DNA of 64,000 nt, from the NCBI GenBank assembly GCA_003339415.1, contig PDHQ01000006.1:303668-367667 (forward strand). The letters run 5' to 3'. The notes below the pieces were generated by a model. It worked only from the letters and a program-made list of their open reading frames with translations, did not search any database and was not told the DNA's origin. Position numbers and translations under genes: made by a program. Shown here one piece after another: positions 63,829 to 64,000 of this stretch; the stretch's first letter is position 1, and each line of letters starts with the position of its first letter. This stretch comes from Ophiocordyceps camponoti-saundersi (nom. inval.). Lineage: Eukaryota > Ascomycota > Sordariomycetes > Hypocreales > Ophiocordycipitaceae.

Positions 63829-64000
63829 ATGCCTCATCCGGTCACGCCGCCTAATATGGCGTCTCCCACGCCTCAAGACGTGGCAGCCTTCATCGATACC
63901 ATCTTCACGGCCAAGACGTCTGCCGCCTCCGTTGAGGCGAGCTACGGCCTTTGCGATCTGCTGCTTCGCTCTGGCGATCTCGACGGCCTGCAACGTCACG
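63829..64000 (+). CDS. Probable ABC-F translation factor, New1/EF3 type (N-terminal fragment)
   Basis: Only the first 57 codons are in the window. Start CAGATGCCTCATCC follows a pyrimidine-rich leader. After a short Pro-rich lead comes DVAAFIDTIFTAKTSAASVE, then a helix with LCDLLLRSGDLDGLQRH, which resembles the first HEAT-like repeat of fungal [NU+] prion formation protein 1 / EF3-like ABC ATPases as I recall them. If so, the full protein would be above 1000 residues with two ABC domains downstream. The identification rests on about 45 residues only. Confidence 0.5.
   Translation, partial: MPHPVTPPNMASPTPQDVAAFIDTIFTAKTSAASVEASYGLCDLLLRSGDLDGLQRH

Noticed and set aside
1..64000. tRNA genes
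   Set aside because: Several GGTTCGA-like strings (for example near 15200 and 15767) were looked at, but none had a matching acceptor stem and anticodon arm.

Overview
The window is nuclear DNA of a filamentous ascomycete, most likely a sordariomycete of the Hypocreales type. The evidence is many short introns (about 54-146 bp) with fungal signals, and a fungus-specific gene set: Sho1, dynactin RO-10, DUF1690 Mic19, fused lycopene cyclase/phytoene synthase, Dip5-like permease. About thirty protein genes lie on both strands. I recognised no rRNA, tRNA or CRISPR array. I rebuilt introns by eye from splice signals, reading frame and family conservation.

Layout. 1-8 kb: Sho1 osmosensor (C-terminal end cut by the window edge), dynactin p24 (RO-10), a vacuolar amino-acid transporter and mitoribosomal bS16m. 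9-13.4 kb: a two-gene carotenoid cluster, bifunctional carRA then phytoene desaturase carB, in tandem. 13.5-19 kb: accessory region with a secreted 384-residue protein carrying a Ser/Thr/Gly-rich beta-hairpin-like segment, then three tandem paralogues encoding small secreted proteins with extremely Arg/Glu-rich, probably single-alpha-helix bodies. 19.3-25.3 kb: NAD(P)HX epimerase, a Cys-rich hypothetical protein and a Dip5-like permease. 25.3-29 kb: gene-poor, C-homopolymer-rich stretch with a 10-N gap and an apparent assembly artefact, plus one small GPI-type protein. 29-37.4 kb: cutinase, lipoyl synthase, SPOUT1/C9orf114-type methyltransferase, a membrane-tailed thioredoxin and two small secreted proteins. 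39-47 kb: Rsm22, siroheme synthase/uroporphyrinogen methyltransferase and a ferric reductase. 50-52 kb: Mic19 and TYW3. 53.5-55.1 kb: a tandem pair of stand-alone genes resembling the copia/TNT1-type Pol beta-barrel (retropepsin-fold) domain, with the protease aspartate apparently lost. 55.5-64 kb: PAPS reductase, phosphoserine phosphatase, a small mitochondrial membrane protein, Erf2-like palmitoyltransferase and the first 57 codons of a probable New1/EF3-type ABC ATPase.

How genes relate. carRA and carB supply consecutive steps from geranylgeranyl diphosphate to cyclic carotenes. Siroheme synthase and PAPS reductase both serve sulfate assimilation but are 11 kb apart and not an operon. Several genes serve mitochondria (bS16m, lipoyl synthase, Rsm22, Mic19, the 59-kb protein), and three of these have an RTCACGTG box upstream. 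The most unusual content is the copia-like domain pair and the tandem Arg/Glu-rich secreted family.
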